A DNA stretch of 64,000 nucleotides, from NCBI RefSeq assembly GCF_000763575.1, contig NZ_CP009170.1, positions 955,501 through 1,019,500 on the forward strand, written 5' to 3'. Position numbers and translations under genes: made by a program. The notes below the pieces were generated by a model, which had not been told where the DNA came from, did no database searches, and saw nothing but the letters and a program-made list of their open reading frames with translations. This DNA comes from Thermoanaerobacter kivui. GTDB lineage: Bacteria; Bacillota; Thermoanaerobacteria; Thermoanaerobacterales; Thermoanaerobacteraceae. Positions 47,172-56,832 of the stretch are shown piece by piece (positions within the stretch are counted from its first letter, which is position 1; each line of letters begins with the position of its first letter).

Positions 47172-48071
47172 TCACTCTTTATAGAATATATCATGGAATT
47201 CCTTTAAGTGTCTTAAAAATTCATTGAAGAGTGGGGAGGGGTATTTGTCTTTGTGATATATTACATTGAATTTTCTTTTAAAATTGATGTCTTCTATTTG
47301 AATTTTTACCAGTTTGTCTTTTTTTAACTCCTCTTTTAAAGCTATACTTGAAATTACAGAAATTCCTATATTTGATTCAACAGCTTTTTTTATGGCTTCT
47401 GTGTTATTTAGCACATGTTTAATTTTATATTTTAAATTGTGCATTGACATGGTTGTTTCAAAAACTTCTCGGGTACCACTTCCCTTTTCACGAATTATTA
47501 AGTCTTCTTTTTCAATTTCTTCAGGTTGTATTACTTTTTTTGCTGCCCATTTGTGATTTTTAGAACAGACAACATATAATTCATCATCTATGAAAGGCTC
47601 TATTACAATTTCCTTGGAATGTAATGGTCCCTCTACAATTCCTATGTCTATTGCGTTATCAAGGATTTGTTTTTCTATAACGGCTGTATTGTCAATCGTG
47701 AAAAATATTTGTATGTCTTTGTACTTCTCACTGAATTTACTTATTATCTCTGGGAGAAGATATGTTCCCACTGTTGTACTTGCCCCAATGCGAAGCTTTC
47801 CTGCTTTTAGATTTGATATATCGAAAAGGGTGCTTTGTGCTTCTTCTACAAGGGCAAGTATTCTTTTGCTATATTTATGCAAAACTTCTCCTCCATATGT
47901 CAATAAAAGTTTTTTGCTCATTCTTTCAAATAATTTGACATTTAGTTCCTGTTCCAATTCAGAGATTGTTTGGCTTATTGAAGGCTGTGTCATATAAAGT
48001 TTTTTTGCTGCTTTTGACATGCTGCCACTTTCGCAAACTGTCAAAAAAATTTTCAGTTGCCTTAAGTTCAT
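47172..48071 (-). CDS. LysR-family transcriptional regulator
   Basis: The 299-residue regulator has an N-terminal winged HTH (MNLRQLKIFLTVCESGSMSK then AAKKLYMTQPSISQTISELE) and a C-terminal LysR substrate domain with LRIGASTTVGTYLLP. It resembles CysL/YeiE-type members. The start at 48071 is the family start; the frame extends further upstream but without sense. It is divergent from the flavin oxidoreductase gene, which is the usual arrangement for a LysR protein and its target. Confidence 0.92.
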   Translation of the reverse strand: MNLRQLKIFLTVCESGSMSKAAKKLYMTQPSISQTISELEQELNVKLFERMSKKLLLTYGGEVLHKYSKRILALVEEAQSTLFDISNLKAGKLRIGASTTVGTYLLPEIISKFSEKYKDIQIFFTIDNTAVIEKQILDNAIDIGIVEGPLHSKEIVIEPFIDDELYVVCSKNHKWAAKKVIQPEEIEKEDLIIREKGSGTREVFETTMSMHNLKYKIKHVLNNTEAIKKAVESNIGISVISSIALKEELKKDKLVKIQIEDINFKRKFNVIYHKDKYPSPLFNEFLRHLKEFHDIFYKE

Positions 48072-48190
48072 ATTAACCCACATCCTTTCGCTTTGCTCAA
48101 GCACAAATTGTAATGAAAGTGTGTTATTGAGCGATATTTTTGATATAATTTCTTTAAAATATATAGATATACTACAAAGCACGGAGGAGG

Positions 48191-48228
48191 GAGTGGAATT
48201 ATTTCTACCACTCATTGGACTCAAGTCC
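48191..48228 (+). promoter_or_regulatory. Two small hairpins in the LysR/oxidoreductase intergenic region
   Basis: GAGTGG/CCACTC (48191-48196 with 48208-48213) and GGACT/AGTCC (48217-48228) stand back to back about 110 bases before the oxidoreductase gene. They follow GGAGGAGGGAG. The function is unknown; they may be a leader structure or the remains of a short gene. Confidence 0.3.
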
Positions 48229-48336
48229 GCACACTAACCACCCTCATAAGTTTTCACTTATATGCTGTATAAAATTATATTATTTTACTTATGTCAATGC
48301 AAGTTTTAAAATATAACTATGAAAGAGGTGGTCAAT

Positions 48337-50158
48337 GTGTTATTAAAAGAAGGGAAAATAGGGAATATTAAGTTAAAAAATAGGATAATTATGTTGCCTA
48401 CTGTTACAAATTTATCAAATGAAGGGTTTGTAAGCGAAAGAGAAGTGGAATATTATAAAAGGAGGTCAAAAGGCGTTTCATTAGTCATTGTGGGTGCAAG
48501 TTACGTAAATAAGCTAGGGAAATTTTTTATAAACCAAATTGGAATAGATGATGACGACAAAATAGAGGGACTTAAAAGATTATCGGAGGCCATACATCAA
48601 AATGGTGCAAAAGCTGGGATTCAACTTGCAATGCACAATCCAAAATACAAGCCATCAGATTTTACAAAAGAACAGATACAAGGCCTTTGTACAAGACTTT
48701 GTAAGTGGAGCAATAAGGGCGAAAAAGGCTGGTTTTGATGCTGTGGAGTTGCACTTTGCTCATGGTTGGTTTGTAAATCAATTTTTATCTCCTGATACAA
48801 ACAAAAGAACTGACGAGTATGGAGGAGATTTTGAAGGAAGGACAAAGTTTGCACTTGATATATTGCGAAAAGTTAAAAAAACTATTCCGGAGATGACAGT
48901 ATTTTGCAGGATTAATGGCAGTGATTTTACAGAGGGGGGCTTTACAATTGAAGAGAGTGTAAGATTCACAAAACTGTTAGAATACCATGGTGCTGATGCT
49001 TTAGATATATCCTCAGGTGTATCTTCCACATCGGAGTATCATATTTCTCCTATGGGGATTGAAGATAAGCCTTTGATTGGAATTGTAAAGAAGATAAAAG
49101 AAAATGTAACTATACCTGTCATAGCGGTTGATAAGCTCGGCAGTGTTTACGATTGGGAAAAAATTTTAGAGGATGGCATAGCTGATTTTATAGGGATAGC
49201 GCGAGGCTTTATAGGAGATCCGGATTTAGTAGAAAAGTTGATAAAAGGACAAGAACAGGATATAAGGTATTGCATTCACTGCAATCAGGCATGTATTGCA
49301 TACATTCAAAAAGGACTTTCTGTTTCTTGCATGATTAATCCAGAGGTAGGGAGAGAAAAAGAATTTGAAATAAAGACCGATAAACCCTTAAATATAGCTG
49401 TAATTGGCGGTGGACCTGCAGGCATGTCTGCAGCTAAATATCTTGCTAAAAAAGGTCATAATGTTACTTTGTTTGAAAAAGAGGATAAACTTGGTGGGCA
49501 GTTAAATGTAGCGAAAGTACCTCCCCACAAAGAAGAGATAGGAAAAGTGACTGAATATCTAGAAAATGAGTTAAAGAAATACAATGTCAAAGTGCATTTA
49601 AATAAAAAAATAAGTTTACAAGAAATAAAAGAAATGCCTTATGATAAAATTGTCATTGCTACAGGCTCAAAGCCAGCTAAAATCAATTTGGATGCGGATA
49701 TAAATCCTTATACGGCTGTTGAGGTGTTAGAAGGAAATATTCCAAAAGGAAAAGATATTGCAATAATTGGTGGAGGTCTTACAGGACTTGAAACAGCTGA
49801 ATATCTTTCCAAAAAAGGGAAAAATGTGACGGTTTTAGAGATGAAAGAGGAAGTTGGAGAGAATATATATCCAATGATAAAAAAATTGCTTTTAAATAGA
49901 CTAAAAGAGCTTAAAGTGAATATAATTACAAATGCATCAATAAAAAAAATATCTGGGGGAAAACTTATGTATACCTCCAATGACACATATAAAGTAGTCA
50001 AAGTGGATGATGTAGTTTTAGCAGTTGGAAATTTACCTGATACTGAATTTGAGGAACTAAAAAATGAGGACAGATATTATTTCATTGGTGACTGCAAAAC
50101 TGTTGCTTCTGCAGTAGAAGCGATAAGGGATGGAGCAGAGCTTTCACTCATTATATAG
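48337..50158 (+). pseudogene. Old-yellow-enzyme/2,4-dienoyl-CoA reductase-type flavoprotein, frameshifted
   Basis: Two overlapping frames encode one protein of about 600 residues. The first (to about 48685) has the FMN-barrel start GKIGNIKLKNRIIMLPTV. The second continues with FDAVELHFAHGWFVNQFLSP, the 4Fe-4S motif CIHCNQAC, and FAD/NAD domains (IAVIGGGPAGMSAAKYLAKK, IAIIGGGLTGLETAEYL). One extra G near 48682 breaks the frame; removing it restores QAFVQDFVSGAIRAKKAG. Members reduce enoates, dienoyl-CoA or similar. It may be a recent null mutation or a sequencing error. GTG 48337 follows AGAGGTGG. Confidence 0.88.
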
Positions 50159-50169
50159 AGGTGATTTAA

Positions 50170-50760
50170 ATGGTTATAAAAGGTGAGTATGTAAATATAA
50201 AAGGCAGTAAAATTTATTATTTAGAAATAGATAAAGAGAGTAGCAAAGATACAGTGATATTATTGCATGGCAAAAGATACAATGCTTATGATTGGATAAA
50301 TTCAGGGATAGCTGAAAGTTTGTCTAATGAAGGATGTAAGGTGATATGTCTCGAATTTCCCGGATATGGTTCTTCTGAAGAGTGTGATTTAGAAAAGGAA
50401 GAGGTTTTATTAGAATTTGCAAAAAGCTTAAATATATCTTCTTTTCATGTTGTAGCTCCTTCTTTTAGCGGGGAGATCTCTATAAGATTTGCTCTCAAAT
50501 ATGGAAATATGCTTAAAAGTTTGACAATTGTAGATAGCATAAATGTAGATAAATACAAAGAAAAATTAAATGAAATATATGTAAAAACATTGATTGTATG
50601 GGGGAGGAAAGATAAAATTGCACCCTATGAATTTGCGGAAATATTGAAAAATAATATTAAAAACAGTACATTGTTTGTGTTTGAAAATTTGGGACATACC
50701 TGCTATTTTGATGATGCAAAAAAGTTCTCTGAGGTGTTGATAAATTTTATAAGAGCATAA
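50170..50760 (+). CDS. Alpha/beta hydrolase
   Basis: The 196-residue hydrolase has the oxyanion segment VILLHGKRYNAYDW, a nucleophile elbow around VVAPSFSGE (Ser in APSFSG), and a C-terminal GHTCYFDD with the probable catalytic His. It is short for the family, having no large cap domain. It begins 11 bases after the oxidoreductase frame, so the two are probably one operon. The substrate is unknown. Confidence 0.88.
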   Translation: MVIKGEYVNIKGSKIYYLEIDKESSKDTVILLHGKRYNAYDWINSGIAESLSNEGCKVICLEFPGYGSSEECDLEKEEVLLEFAKSLNISSFHVVAPSFSGEISIRFALKYGNMLKSLTIVDSINVDKYKEKLNEIYVKTLIVWGRKDKIAPYEFAEILKNNIKNSTLFVFENLGHTCYFDDAKKFSEVLINFIRA

Positions 50761-50797
50761 ATTAAAGGGGCTGTCTTTAAGGTGGCCTTTTTTTATG

Positions 50798-50825
50798 TTG
50801 ACAAATACAAAATTTCGTGTATAAT
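50798..50825 (+). promoter_or_regulatory. Promoter of the ferredoxin-like gene
   Basis: TTGACA (50798-50803) and TATAAT (50820-50825) are separated by 16 bases, 55 bases before the ferredoxin start. A weak stem with a T tract (50765-50793) just upstream probably terminates the hydrolase transcript. Confidence 0.75.
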
Positions 50826-50879
50826 GTATACATGAACATCCCTAAACACAGGGGGAGTATTTTTTGTGGAGGTAGAATT

Positions 50880-51095
50880 ATGAGAGTAGCGAGAATCAAT
50901 GAAGATATATGCGACAGGTCGCCCTTTTGTCCAGCAGCAATGAGCTGTAGATTTAAGGCTTTTAAAGTTACGTTTGGAGGGTCATTTAGGAGAAACATAA
51001 GCATTGATGAAGAAAAGTGCACAGGGTGTGGTGTTTGTACGAGATATTGTGCACCTGGAGCAATTGAAATGGTTGAAAAAGAAAAGGATTCATAA
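50880..51095 (+). CDS. Small 4Fe-4S ferredoxin-like protein
   Basis: The 71-residue protein has one classical 4Fe-4S motif, CTGCGVCTRYCAPGAI, and an N-terminal set of cysteines, CDRSPFCPAAMSC, which may form a second, atypical site. ATG 50880 follows GGAGG; a longer frame would include the promoter. It is probably an electron carrier or a domain-like partner protein; its partner is not evident. Confidence 0.88.
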   Translation: MRVARINEDICDRSPFCPAAMSCRFKAFKVTFGGSFRRNISIDEEKCTGCGVCTRYCAPGAIEMVEKEKDS

Positions 51096-51096
51096 A

Positions 51097-51123
51097 ATAA
51101 GGCACTCAAATAGTGCCTTATTT
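51097..51123. terminator. Bidirectional terminator between ferredoxin and M48 protease genes
   Basis: ATAAGGCACT and AGTGCCTTAT form a stem around CAAAT, with T/A tracts on both sides, between two convergent genes. Confidence 0.85.
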
Positions 51124-52350
51124 TACATTTGCTTTTTGCACCAATTCAATTCTGTGCATTGTAGAGGGGTGTGAATAAGAAAACCATTCGATGAAAGGGG
51201 GAGGGTCTACATCCAATAAGCTTTTTTTGGCAAGCTCAATCTGAAGTTTTATTACAGCATTTTTGTCATGAATATATTTTACTGACAGCAAATCTGCTTG
51301 TTTTTCCATCTGCCTTGATATGTAATTCTGTATGGGGTTTGTGTCAAAATTTATAAGCAGTACAAACAAATATATCATCGCCATGACTGCTGGTGTCATT
51401 CTTTTTCCATAAGTTATTAATACACTTGAGTAAATTAAAATATTAAGTAAGTAAAGCCCAAGTATCAACCCCAATATGCCAATTATCATCCCTTTTAATA
51501 CGTGATTTTCTTTCCAGTGGCCTGCTTCGTGGGCAATAACTGCTTTTATTTCGTCATCAGGGTAATGCTTTAATAATGTGTCATATAACACAATTCTACT
51601 TGTGTTTCCAAATCCATAAAAGTAGGCATTGGCAAGGGTGGTCCTTTTACTGGCGTCCATTTCTTGTATCCTGTCGATTTTTATTCCCGCATTTTTAGAT
51701 ATTTCTTTAACCATGTTTATTATTTTTGGGTCGTGAATGGGAGTAAAATTATTGAAAAGTGGAGCTATAAAAGTAGGATAGACAAAAATTTGCACAAACA
51801 TGATTATGGTTAAAAAAATTGTTGCCTTTATCCACCAGGTTTTAGGCCAGCTGTTTATTGCTACAAAGAAAAGCAATACTCCTACTGCTGAAAATACAAA
51901 ATCTAAAGTTGCACTTTTGAAATAGTCACTCCACCAAGAAGCCATTGTCTGTACAGAAAAGCCCCATTCAACTTGAACAGAATGGCTTAAAAGGCTGAAG
52001 GGCAAAGATATCAATCTTACGATGACCCACAAGGCTATAAAATACAAAAAGACATTTAAATAATATTTACCTGAGGCTGTATTTTCTATATAATGGGAAA
52101 GCTTAAGTGCATTATTCCCAAATACAAACCAAATTAAAAAAGATGCTTTTGTCAGAAAAGAGGTTATGTAAATTAATCTGTTTATCCTGTGATACTTTTG
52201 TGCTTTTGATATTTCTAAAGGGGAAAAGTGTCTATAGACTTCATGAGAAATATTTCCTGGAAATAATGTGTAATAAAGATATAGGGCAGAGAATATTGCG
52301 GCTATTAAGATAAGTACAAACCATAATTTGTTGAATTTGATAAAGGACAT
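51118..52350 (-). CDS. M48-family membrane metalloprotease (Ste24-like)
   Basis: The 410-residue protein has several membrane segments in its N-terminal half and the zinc motif HEAGH in AVIAHEAGHWKENH. It also has the Ste24-type N-terminal M48 domain and a later Glu ligand region (QMEKQADLLSVKYI). It is expected to cleave membrane or CAAX-like peptides at the membrane; the physiological substrate is unknown. Start 52350 follows AAAGGATTGAAAGAC on the minus strand; a longer frame overlaps the divergent gene's upstream region. Confidence 0.92.
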   Translation of the reverse strand: MSFIKFNKLWFVLILIAAIFSALYLYYTLFPGNISHEVYRHFSPLEISKAQKYHRINRLIYITSFLTKASFLIWFVFGNNALKLSHYIENTASGKYYLNVFLYFIALWVIVRLISLPFSLLSHSVQVEWGFSVQTMASWWSDYFKSATLDFVFSAVGVLLFFVAINSWPKTWWIKATIFLTIIMFVQIFVYPTFIAPLFNNFTPIHDPKIINMVKEISKNAGIKIDRIQEMDASKRTTLANAYFYGFGNTSRIVLYDTLLKHYPDDEIKAVIAHEAGHWKENHVLKGMIIGILGLILGLYLLNILIYSSVLITYGKRMTPAVMAMIYLFVLLINFDTNPIQNYISRQMEKQADLLSVKYIHDKNAVIKLQIELAKKSLLDVDPPPFIEWFSYSHPSTMHRIELVQKANVK

Positions 52351-52498
52351 GTCTTTCAATCCTTTCTTAAAATTTTCTCTACCAATATTATATCTCATTT
52401 GGGTAATAAATAGATTTGCAAAACAAAAACTATTTGCTTTTTTGGACAAATACTTATATTATATATTTGTAAAATGCAGTAAAATGCGAGGGATATCT

Positions 52499-54187
52499 AT
52501 GAAAATTCTTCTTGTGGGAATTAATGCTAAATACTATCACACCAATATTGCTATAAGAAATATAAAAAAGTTTTGTCATCCTTATGATATACAAATTTTT
52601 GAAACAACTATAAATGACAGCGCAGATTTTATGTTGGAAAGCATAGTTGAAAGAAACCCTGATGTAGTAGGTATTTCATGTTACATCTGGAATATTGAGA
52701 TAGCATTAAATTTGTCTGAGAATATAAAAAAAATATTGCCTCATGTAATACTGGTTTTGGGGGGACCGGAGGTCTCTTATGATGTGGATAACCTACTTTC
52801 AAAAAGTTTTATAGATTACATTGTGGTAGGAGAAGGAGAAATAGCTTTTAAGGAGTTATTGGAAGCATTAGATGGCAAAAGAGATGTAAAAGATGTTTCT
52901 GGAATTAGTTACAAAGTTGGTGAACAAATATTAATTCAACCGCAAAAAAATTATGTTAACTTAGATGAAGTGCCGATATCTTACGAAGAAGATGAAGACT
53001 TAAGCAATAAGCTTGTGTATTACGAGACTTCAAGAGGATGTCCATTTAAATGCGCTTATTGCCTTTCTTCTATTGACAATAAATTGCGATTTAAAAGCCT
53101 TGAAAAAGTGAGAAAGGATTTAAAATGGTTTGCAGGTAAAGGAGTAAAGATATTAAAGCTTATTGACAGGTCCTTTAATTCAAACAAAAAAAGGGCAAAA
53201 GAAATTTTGCAGATTATGAAGGAAGTTGGAGGAGATATTGTATTTCACTGTGAGATAAATCCAGAGCTTGTGGATGAAGATTTTGTAAAAGAGTTAAAAG
53301 GTCTTGAAAATAAAATACAATTTGAGGTAGGGGTTCAAACTACTAATGTACAAAGTCTAAAGAAAATATCTCGGACAACAGCAGTTGAAAAGACATTAAA
53401 TGGAATAAAGTTGTTGAAAGAGGCTGGAATAAAGCTTCATGTGGATTTAATCGCAGGACTTCCGGAGGATACATTTGGGACTTTTAGCAAGGCTTTTGAT
53501 GATGTGTACAATCTTAAACCTGATGAGATACAGTTGGGATTTTTAAAGGTTTTGAAAGGCACTCCTTTAATGAGAAAAGTGGGGGAGTTTAAAATAGTTT
53601 ATGATAGTAAGCCCCCATATGAGGTATTGTATACAAAGGATATTAGTTATCAAGAGTTAGTCATTTTAAAAGGTATAGCATTCCTTTTGAACAAATACTA
53701 TAATTCTGGAAAATTTAAAAAAACTCTTGAATATTTGGAGAATAACTTTGAAAGGCCATTTGACTTTTATCTTGAATTTTATAAGTACTGGAAAGAAAAC
53801 GAGCTATTATATAAAAATCATTCATTAAAAGCCTTATACGATATTTTATATAAATTTTCTATTGAAATGCTCGATCTCGATGAGGATTTAATAAAAGATA
53901 TTATAAAATTTGATTTTTTGTATTTTAATGCTGCCAAAGATTTACCTGATTGTGTAAAAGAAAAATATGAGAAAGGTCAAGAGATTTTTAAAAGGTATCT
54001 TAAAGATGAAAATTGGTTGAAAAAAAATCTTCCACAAGCTATTGGACTTTCCAGTCTTGAATTGTCAAAGAGAGTGACTTATGAATTTTTTAAACACGAT
54101 GTGACAGCAGATTTTAAAAAAGAAGATTTAATAATAATTTTCCTTCATGAAGAAGAACAAACTTATTATACAAAATTAATTTTGTGA
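52499..54187 (+). CDS. B12-binding domain radical SAM protein (DUF4080 type)
   Basis: The 562-residue enzyme has an N-terminal cobalamin-binding-like domain (MKILLVGINAKYYHTNIAIR, VLGGPEVS), a radical SAM core with cluster motif Cys181-x3-Cys185-x2-Cys188 (CPFKCAYC), and a C-terminal DUF4080 domain. The reaction is unknown; relatives are methylases or oxidoreductases. ATG 52499 gives the family start. It is divergent from the M48 protease gene. Confidence 0.92.
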   Translation: MKILLVGINAKYYHTNIAIRNIKKFCHPYDIQIFETTINDSADFMLESIVERNPDVVGISCYIWNIEIALNLSENIKKILPHVILVLGGPEVSYDVDNLLSKSFIDYIVVGEGEIAFKELLEALDGKRDVKDVSGISYKVGEQILIQPQKNYVNLDEVPISYEEDEDLSNKLVYYETSRGCPFKCAYCLSSIDNKLRFKSLEKVRKDLKWFAGKGVKILKLIDRSFNSNKKRAKEILQIMKEVGGDIVFHCEINPELVDEDFVKELKGLENKIQFEVGVQTTNVQSLKKISRTTAVEKTLNGIKLLKEAGIKLHVDLIAGLPEDTFGTFSKAFDDVYNLKPDEIQLGFLKVLKGTPLMRKVGEFKIVYDSKPPYEVLYTKDISYQELVILKGIAFLLNKYYNSGKFKKTLEYLENNFERPFDFYLEFYKYWKENELLYKNHSLKALYDILYKFSIEMLDLDEDLIKDIIKFDFLYFNAAKDLPDCVKEKYEKGQEIFKRYLKDENWLKKNLPQAIGLSSLELSKRVTYEFFKHDVTADFKKEDLIIIFLHEEEQTYYTKLIL

Positions 54188-54251
54188 ATTTGTTTTTAAA
54201 GGTAAGTGTGATAAAATTTGTATAGTAATTGAAAAATGAGGAGGCATATTT

Positions 54252-54983
54252 ATGAAACCTTTAGTAATCGCCCATAGAGGAGATTCAAGAAATGCTCCAG
54301 AAAACACATTAGCATCTTTTAAAAAGGCTTTAGAAATGGGAGCTGACGGTATTGAATTGGACGTGCAGCTTACTAAAGATGGACAACTAGTAGTGATTCA
54401 CGATGAAAGGGTAGACAGGACTACAGACGGAATTGGCTTTGTTAAAGATTTTACTTTAAAAGAGCTTAAGAGGCTAGATGCTGGAATAAAATTTGACAAG
54501 AAGTTTGCAGGGGAGAGAATACCAACTCTTTATGAGGTTTTTGAACTCATTGGGCATAAAAATTTTATTGTAAATATAGAGATAAAAAGTGGAATTGTAC
54601 TTTATCCAGGAATTGAAGAAAAGCTTATCAAAGCGATAGAGGATTATGACTTTGAGGATAGAGTAGTTATTTCTTCTTTTAACCATTATAGCTTAAGGGA
54701 TGTAAAGAGAATGGCACCGGAGTTTAAAATTGGGCTTCTTTATCAATGTGGGCTTGTAGAACCATGGCACATGGCAATACGAATGAAAGCGTATTCTCTG
54801 CATCCTTTTTATTTTAATATAATACCTGAATTAGTAAAGGGATGTAAAAAGAATAATATAAAATTATTTCCTTGGACTGTTGATAGGAAAGAAGACATGG
54901 AAATGATGATAAAAGCAGGTGTGGATGCGATTATCACTGACGACCCACAAACTTTGATAAATCTTTTAGAGAAGGGAGAATAA
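54252..54983 (+). CDS. Glycerophosphodiester phosphodiesterase
   Basis: The 243-residue TIM-barrel enzyme has the GDPD metal and catalytic motifs IAHRGDSRNAPENT, GIELDVQLTKDG and VIHDERVDRTTDG. It splits glycerophosphodiesters into glycerol 3-phosphate and an alcohol. It is cytoplasmic as there is no signal peptide. GAGGAGGC precedes ATG 54252. The MFS gene begins one base after its stop. Confidence 0.95.
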   Translation: MKPLVIAHRGDSRNAPENTLASFKKALEMGADGIELDVQLTKDGQLVVIHDERVDRTTDGIGFVKDFTLKELKRLDAGIKFDKKFAGERIPTLYEVFELIGHKNFIVNIEIKSGIVLYPGIEEKLIKAIEDYDFEDRVVISSFNHYSLRDVKRMAPEFKIGLLYQCGLVEPWHMAIRMKAYSLHPFYFNIIPELVKGCKKNNIKLFPWTVDRKEDMEMMIKAGVDAIITDDPQTLINLLEKGE

Positions 54984-54984
54984 T

Positions 54985-56190
54985 ATGTCCTCGCGATTGA
55001 ATTATTTGAAGATATTTAATTTAGGCCTTGGTTTTATGGTAATTTCCATGATTTGGGCAGCATATAATGCCTATATGCCCATTTTTCTTGGTAATTTTAC
55101 AAAAAGCAATACTTTAATTGGGTTTGTAATGAGTTGGGACAACATTGCTAACCTTTTTATACTTCCATTTTTTGGGGCTTTAAGCGATAATACGCGAACA
55201 AGAATAGGCAGGCGAATGCCATATATACTTGTAAGCATGCCTCTTGCTGGCGTTTTATATGCTTTGCTTCCACTTCAGACAAAACTTTTATCGCTTCTTG
55301 TTATAGATTTGCTGTTTAACATTGTTGTAGCTACGTATAGGACTCCTATGGTAGCTTTAATGCCAGATATTGTAGAAGAAGAGCACAGAAGCAAAGCTAA
55401 TGGAGTCATAAATTTTATGGGAGGATTAGGTTCATTAATAATATTTTTTATTGGATCTCAGCTTTATAAAATAAACAAAGCATATCCCTTCTTTTTGTCA
55501 GGGATTTTATCATTAATTATACCTATAGTTTTATTTTTAACAATTAAAGAACCTAAAATAGTTTTTAATGAGGAAAAAAAAGAAAAACAGAGTATTTTAA
55601 AGGCCCTTGCAACTGTGGTAAAAGATCAAAATAAAGCACCCTTTTATACTCTCCTGTCAATTTTTATGACAATTGCGGGTTGTGCTGCAGTTGAAACTTT
55701 TTTCACAAGGTATTGCAAAATAGCTTTAGGGATAGACGAAAGTGTTTCTTCTTTTGCAATGGGTTTTTACGCTTTGGCATTTTTAGTTTTTGCTTTACCT
55801 GCTGGATTTATAGCTACAAAAATAGGGAAAAGAAAAACTATGATGATTGGAGCTTTTGGACAAGGAATTTTATTTTTAATATTTATGATAGTACGTGATT
55901 TTAGGACAATCCAAATTTTGATGCCTTTTGCTGGAATGTTTAATGCTTTATTTACAATAAATTCTTATCCTCTTGTAGTGAGCTATACTTCAGCTGAAAA
56001 AATAGGGACATATACAGGACTTTATTATTTCTTTTCATCCCTGGCCGCAATAGTTACTCCTTCCTCTTTTGGAGCTATTATGGATTTTATAGGATTTAAC
56101 AAGTTATTTTTAGCAGCGTCTATATGTTTATTTATATCTTTTGCTTTTCTATGGATAATTGGTGAAAAATATGAAAACACAATGTCGTGA
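54985..56190 (+). CDS. MFS transporter (GPH/SLC45-like)
   Basis: This 401-residue protein has about 12 hydrophobic segments and the loop 2-3 motif GALSDNTRTRIGRRMPYI typical of glycoside-pentoside-hexuronide / SLC45-type sugar carriers. It is translationally coupled to the GDPD gene, so it may import a glycerophosphodiester or sugar; this is inference. Length and topology look complete. Confidence 0.9.
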   Translation: MSSRLNYLKIFNLGLGFMVISMIWAAYNAYMPIFLGNFTKSNTLIGFVMSWDNIANLFILPFFGALSDNTRTRIGRRMPYILVSMPLAGVLYALLPLQTKLLSLLVIDLLFNIVVATYRTPMVALMPDIVEEEHRSKANGVINFMGGLGSLIIFFIGSQLYKINKAYPFFLSGILSLIIPIVLFLTIKEPKIVFNEEKKEKQSILKALATVVKDQNKAPFYTLLSIFMTIAGCAAVETFFTRYCKIALGIDESVSSFAMGFYALAFLVFALPAGFIATKIGKRKTMMIGAFGQGILFLIFMIVRDFRTIQILMPFAGMFNALFTINSYPLVVSYTSAEKIGTYTGLYYFFSSLAAIVTPSSFGAIMDFIGFNKLFLAASICLFISFAFLWIIGEKYENTMS

Positions 56191-56252
56191 AAATATCAGT
56201 TTTTTGTGATATAATTTTAAGCGTAAATAAAAATTAAAATTAGGGTGATGAA

Positions 56253-56778
56253 ATGAAAGAGAGAATAAAATTAATAAAGGGGAATATTGTGGATCAAGAA
56301 GTAGATGCTATTGTAAATGCTGCAAATTCTTCTTTATCTGGAGGTGGTGGGGGTAGACGGAGCTATTCATAGAGCGGGTGGCCCTTCTATCGATGAGGAG
56401 TGCAGAATTATAAGAGAAAAACAAGGAGGATGCCCTACAGGTCATGCGGTTATAACTGGAGCAGGTAATTTAAAGGCTAAATATGTTATTCACGCTGTTG
56501 GGCCTATATGGAGAGGCGGCAATCATAATGAAGATAATTTATTAGCAAGTGCTTACATAGAAAGCCTTAAATTGGCGGATGAATACAATGTAAAAACTAT
56601 AGCTTTTCCCTCTATAAGCACAGGAGCATATGGTTTCCCTGTGGAGAGAGCTGCAAAAATAGCTTTAAGAGTAGTATCTGATTATCTTGAAGGTAGCAAT
56701 ATAAAAGAAGTGAGATTTATACTTTTCAGTGATAAAGATTATGAAGTATATTCAAAAGCTTATGAGGAATTGGAATAA
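56253..56778 (+). pseudogene. Macro-domain protein, frameshifted
   Basis: ATG 56253 begins a macro domain ([29 protein letters not shown]). The frame breaks at a run of five G (56349-56353). The next frame continues with [29 protein letters not shown] and [20 protein letters not shown]. One base too many explains the break. Macro domains of this type remove O-acetyl groups from ADP-ribose or hydrolyse ADP-ribosyl esters. It may be a null allele or a sequencing error. Confidence 0.88.
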
Positions 56779-56789
56779 ATAAAATAAAT

Positions 56790-56826
56790 AAAAAGGATAG
56801 GCCATAAATGGGTCTACCCTTTTTTG
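56790..56826. terminator. Terminator between macro-domain gene and uppP
   Basis: AAAAAGGATAGGCC and GGGTCTACCCTTTTTT pair imperfectly around ATAAAT, between convergent genes. Confidence 0.75.
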
Positions 56827-56832
56827 TTTTTA

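Noticed and set aside
48180-48236. Purine riboswitch before the flavoprotein gene
   Set aside because: A TTTCTACC string is present but the expected P1 and paired loops around it are not.
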